Positions 60,201 through 64,000 of a DNA stretch of 64,000 bases are shown piece by piece. Under the pieces are notes generated by a model, which was not told where the DNA came from, did not search any database, and saw nothing but the letters and a program-made list of their open reading frames with translations. Origin of the DNA: Diatrype stigma (Eukaryota > Ascomycota > Sordariomycetes > Xylariales > Diatrypaceae); contig JAKJXP020000040.1 in NCBI GenBank assembly GCA_022225965.2, positions 1 through 64,000 on the forward strand, written 5' to 3'. The translations under genes were made by a program, and so were the position numbers. Each line of letters begins with the position of its first letter. Position 1 is the stretch's first letter.

Positions 60201-60451
60201 GGAGTGGTGGGACCGAGTTCGTGGTGGCGAAAGCAGGAAAACAATAACAAGCTCTAAGACATTCTGCCGACTAGCTACTCATTTCACCTCATCCTGTGAA
60301 CAGGTTCTATGGCCGGTTTGCTGAAGACCTTAAGCCTACAGCATAGCCTTTTAAGACGAGGCTGCGCATGCGTTAGCTTGGCCGTCCCTTTTCCAACATC
60401 TGCATAACAGTTCGACCATCTCTACTCGAGATATCGATCTAGATACCGACC
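54215..60451. other. 6.2-kb stretch without a recognised gene
   Basis: I see only short open frames without domains. Local features are a 9-bp tandem (ATGCCCAG type) at about 58942-58970, a GTGTCGG/CAGCGTG repeat at about 59153-59195, an A-run at 58026-58040, and a CTGGAC/CTTGAC tandem at 59693-59730. The last ~1 kb is pyrimidine-rich and probably the promoter and leader of the Ca2+-ATPase. A degenerate tRNA-like stretch at about 55610-55680 lacks a proper B box. No transposon was recognised. Confidence 0.45.
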
Positions 60452-63400
60452 ATGTCGGATCCTAGTAATGAGGGTTCTGACGGGGTGACACGGAGACCGA
60501 GAGCGTAAGTAGCAAGGCATCAAGATAGATGCGATGCGCCATAGCCGACATTTGTTGTGCCATGTATGGGGGTGCTGACAATTGCATCGTAGTCCTACCA
60601 TCACAATTGATACGACCAACGACAGTGAGCCGTCCGCTCCTGCCGCAGCGCCGTCTCCCGTATCGCCTACCGACCTGACCACAAGCCCGACTGCCTTGAC
60701 GTCGAGCTGGGCCGAGTCTGAGAGGACCGCCGTACCGCGAACATCGAATGCGAGCTCACGGCCTGACCTACCAGCCTCGCAGTCTTTTGAAAGCGCGCGA
60801 GATAGTCGGCCTACGAGTCCGCATAACATTTCTAGCCCAGTAACTTCAAGAGGCATTGAGAGAGGCCAGGCTTTCTTGTCCGTCCCAACAAATCATCGAT
60901 CGCGACAGAATTCGGTCGACAGCGATGACGGTTCGCGATCTCTATCGTCGTCTCAGGGGGACACAGTGACCGGGGCGCCGTCATGGCAGCTAGAGACGGG
61001 TGAGAAAGGAGGCGCGTCGCAGCCGACGGAGGACCATGAAAAGATAACGAAGGACAAGGACGCGTTAAAACCGGATCAAGGAAGAGAAGATGATTTTGTG
61101 GTCGAGAACAATCCATTCGCTTTCAGCCCGGGCCAACTGACGAAGATGTTTAACCCCAAAAGCTTGTCCGCTTTCTACACGCTGGGCGGCCTTGCCGGCA
61201 TCGAAAAAGGTCTCCAAAGCAACCGGGACACGGGTCTTAGTATAGATGAGAAGCAGATGCACAGCACGGTATCCTTCGAAGAGGCAACCGCTCGATCTTC
61301 AAAGCTCGCCAGCGAGGGCATCGAAACGCCCCAGTCACCTGCCACACCTGCTAGTGCTCCGGCACACCATCACAGCTCCGATGATGCCTTCTCTGATAGA
61401 AAACGAGTTTTCAAAGACAACCGACTACCGGAGAAGAAGGGTAAAAGTCTTTTACAGTTGATCTGGATCACCTACAATGACAAGGTCCTGATTTTACTTT
61501 CTATCGCTGCCGCCATATCGTTAGCCGTTGGTCTTTATCAAACATTTGGTATGCCACACGCTCCGGATGAGCCGAAAGTTGAATGGATTGAAGGCGTGGC
61601 CATTATTGTAGCCATTGTCATCGTCGTTCTCGTTGGTTCCCTGAATGATTGGAAGAAGGAAAAGCAATTTGCCCAACTCAACAAGAAGAAGCAGGATCGG
61701 CTCGTTAAGGTTATTCGCTCGGGAAAGACGGTGGAAATCTCGGTTTACGATGTACTCACTGGCGATGTGGTCCACCTAGAGCCCGGCGACCTCATTCCTG
61801 TTGACGGCATCCTCATCCAAGGGTATAATTTGAAATGTGACGAATCGCAGGCAACGGGAGAGTCGGACATAATCCGGAAAAAGCCAGCCGATGAAGTTTT
61901 TGCCGACATCGAGAATGGCGCTAATTTGAAGAAGGCTGACCCCTTTATTCAGTCGGGCGGTCGCGTCATGGAGGGTCTTGGTACTTTCATGTGTACCTCT
62001 TCTGGTATCTATTCGAGCTACGGAAAGACCTTGATGTCGCTTAATGAAGACCCCGAAATCACCCCCCTCCAGTCGAAACTGAACGTTATTGCCGAATACA
62101 TTGCCAAAGTTGGAGGTGGTGCGGGCCTGCTCTTATTCATCGTTCTCTTCATCCAGTTTTGCGTCCGTCTTCCAGGAAGCACCGCAACAGCTCCCGAGAA
62201 AGGACAAGAGTTTCTCCAGATTTTTATTGTCGTCGTTACCATCATCGTGGTTGCCGTTCCTGAGGGGTTGCCTCTTGCGGTGACCTTGGCCTTGGCTTTT
62301 GCCACAACGCGAATGCTCAAAGACAACAACCTCGTCCGCCACCTGAAAGCCTGCGAAGTCATGGGCAACGCGACGACTATCTGCTCAGACAAAACCGGAA
62401 CCTTAACACAGAACAAAATGAAGGTTGTTGCTGGGACAATTGGCACCAAGCATAGATTTGGAAGTGGAAAGGCAGAAGCTGCTGGTGGAGCGCCCGCCTC
62501 GGATGGCCCAATTGATGGTGATGTATCGGCAAAAGAGTTCGCTACTTCTCTTTGTAAGGAGGCACAAGAACTGCTCCTCAAATCTATTGCCATCAACTCG
62601 ACGGCATTCGAAGGCGAAGTGGATGGGGAAAAGGCTTTTATTGGGTCTAAGACTGAAACTGCATTACTTATCTTTGCCAAAGAGCTCCTCAGCATGGGCC
62701 CGGTCAGCGAAGAACGATCGAACGTCAAAATCTTGCAGTTGATTCCCTTCGACTCCGGCCGGAAGTGCATGGGTGTTGTTGTACAACTTCCAAATGGAAT
62801 GGCTCGACTTTACGTCAAGGGAGCTTCGGAAATTCTCCTGTCCAAGTGCACGGATATGCTTCGTGACCCAACGAAAGACTTGTCTACCACGCCCCTCACC
62901 AAGGACGATGACAGCACCATCAAGGGACTCATCGAAAACTACGCTTCTAGGTCGCTCAGAACCATCGGGATCATCTATCGCGACTTTGAGCGATGGCCTC
63001 CCAAGAACACTAGACGCGCCGACGGCGACCGCAATGAGGTTATATTCGAGGATATGTTCAAGAACATGACTTTTATCGGCATGGTTGGTATCCAGGACCC
63101 TCTGCGGGAGGGCGTCTATGATGCTGTCAAGCAATGTCAAAAAGCCGGTGTGGTCGTGCGTATGGTCACCGGTGACAACAAGCTGACGGCCCAGGCTATT
63201 GCAAAGGAATGCGGAATACTTCATGATGATGGACTCGTGATGGAAGGACCAGAATTTAGGAACCTTAGCAAGTTCCGACAGAATGAGATTATCCCGCGTC
63301 TTCAGGTGCTCGCACGGTCTAGCCCGGAAGACAAACGCATTCTCGTGCGTCGGTTGAAGGATCTCGGTGAGACTGTCGCCGTAACTGGTGATGGAACCAA

Positions 63401-64000
63401 CGATGCGCCTGCCTTGAAGCTTGCTGATGTCGGTTTCTCCATGGGCATCGCGGGCACCGAAGTAGCTAAGGAGGCGTCTGCTATCATTCTCATGGACGAC
63501 AATTTCGCCAGCATTGTCAAAGCACTTAAGTGGGGCCGAGCTGTCAACGATGCCGTCAAACGATTCCTGCAGTTCCAACTGACTGTCAACGTTACCGCCG
63601 TTGTGTTGACCTTCGTCACGGCCGTCTCTAGTACAGATGAGGGGGCTGTTTTGACTGCCGTCCAACTTCTCTGGGTGAACCTCATCATGGACACTCTCGC
63701 AGCGCTCGCACTGGCCACTGATCCTCCCCAAGATAGCGTCCTCAACCGAAAGCCGGAACCGAGAGGATCGAGCATCATCTCCATAACTATGTGGAAGATG
63801 ATCATCGGACAGGCCATCTACCAGCTGGCCGTCACCTTCGCACTTTACTACGGGGCCGAGCAACTCGGCATCGCCACCGAGACCGCGCGCCGGGATACCT
63901 TGGTCTTCAACACCTTCGTGTGGATGCAGATTTTTAACCAGTGGAAGTAAGTAACGTGATATACCCCTATCCCTGTGTTCGATCGCAACTAACGAGACAT
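60452..64000 (+). CDS. PMC1: P2B-type Ca2+-ATPase (PMC1/PMCA-like), 3' part beyond the window
   Basis: Exon 1 (60452-60504) and exon 2 (60593-63946) give 1135 codons; a GTAAGT donor at 63947 shows that the gene continues. The N-terminus is a long disordered S/T-rich cytosolic region, followed by the first membrane spans (KVLILLSIAAAISLAVGLY; GVAIIVAIVIVVLVGSL). P-type ATPase landmarks are TGES (439-442), PEGLPLAVTLALAF (from 574), the phosphorylated aspartate in DKTGTLT (D617) and TGDGTNDAPAL (from 949). VNLIMDTLAALALATDPP is typical of the M6 region of Ca2+ pumps. The family moves Ca2+ out of the cytosol into the vacuole or across the plasma membrane and is normally induced through calcineurin; the membrane of residence cannot be told from this sequence. 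The first exon is short (MSDPSNEGSDGVTRRPRA). Missing here: the last spans and the C-terminus. Confidence 0.95.

Overview
The window looks like chromosomal DNA of a filamentous ascomycete (Pezizomycotina, probably Sordariomycetes). The reasons are short GT-AG introns of about 48-80 bp, clear orthologues of housekeeping genes (NTF2, TVP18, AIM21, MCM10, RNase H2 subunit B, DASH Duo1, a SurE-TTL fusion, a PMC1-type Ca2+-ATPase), and a block of extremely AT-rich DNA in which retrotransposons are riddled with C-to-T/G-to-A changes of the kind left by repeat-induced point mutation (RIP). No rRNA, tRNA or CRISPR array was recognised.

Layout. 1-413: right end of a small TIR element carrying a 9-bp minisatellite. 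1194-4880 (-): six-exon ArAE_2/DUF2421 putative transporter. 5403-18847: a three-level nest. A ~0.7-kb MITE with identical 94-bp TIRs is split by a Ty3/gypsy element (5593-18359), which is itself split by a Ty1/copia element (9152-16198, TSD CGAAT). 19495-20303 (+): NTF2. 21650-22492 (+): TVP18. 23675-24101: a second type of MITE. 26059-34876: an 8.8-kb DNA element bounded by an 11-bp perfect inverted repeat and a 6-bp target duplication (TTAGCT). It carries a RecQ-like helicase (+), a DUF3716-like cysteine protein (-), a satellite of palindromes and a DUF6589 protein (-). 35902-38745 (+): AIM21. 40068-42908 (-): MCM10. 43950-45386 (+): RNase H2 subunit B. 45868-46715 (-): DUO1. 48323-49758 (+): an unrecognised S/T-P-rich nuclear-type protein. 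51046-54214 (+): a PBY1-like SurE-tubulin tyrosine ligase fusion. 60452 to the right edge (+): a PMC1-type Ca2+-ATPase, incomplete.

Functional picture. From about 40 to 49 kb the genes cluster around DNA replication and mitosis (MCM10, RNase H2B, DUO1). The two divergent promoter regions there hold four ACGCGT sites, the classical MBF/MCB G1-S element. This hints that the unknown neighbour at 48323 is also cell-cycle regulated. The left half is accessory DNA shaped by transposition and RIP.

The best candidate for an undescribed system is the 8.8-kb element. Its ends, its target duplication and the pairing of a DUF6589 protein with a RecQ-type helicase all fit a self-mobile unit whose transposase has not been recognised here. 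Its helicase and DUF3716 genes each carry in-frame TAG codons of RIP type, so this copy is probably decaying, while the DUF6589 gene is open.
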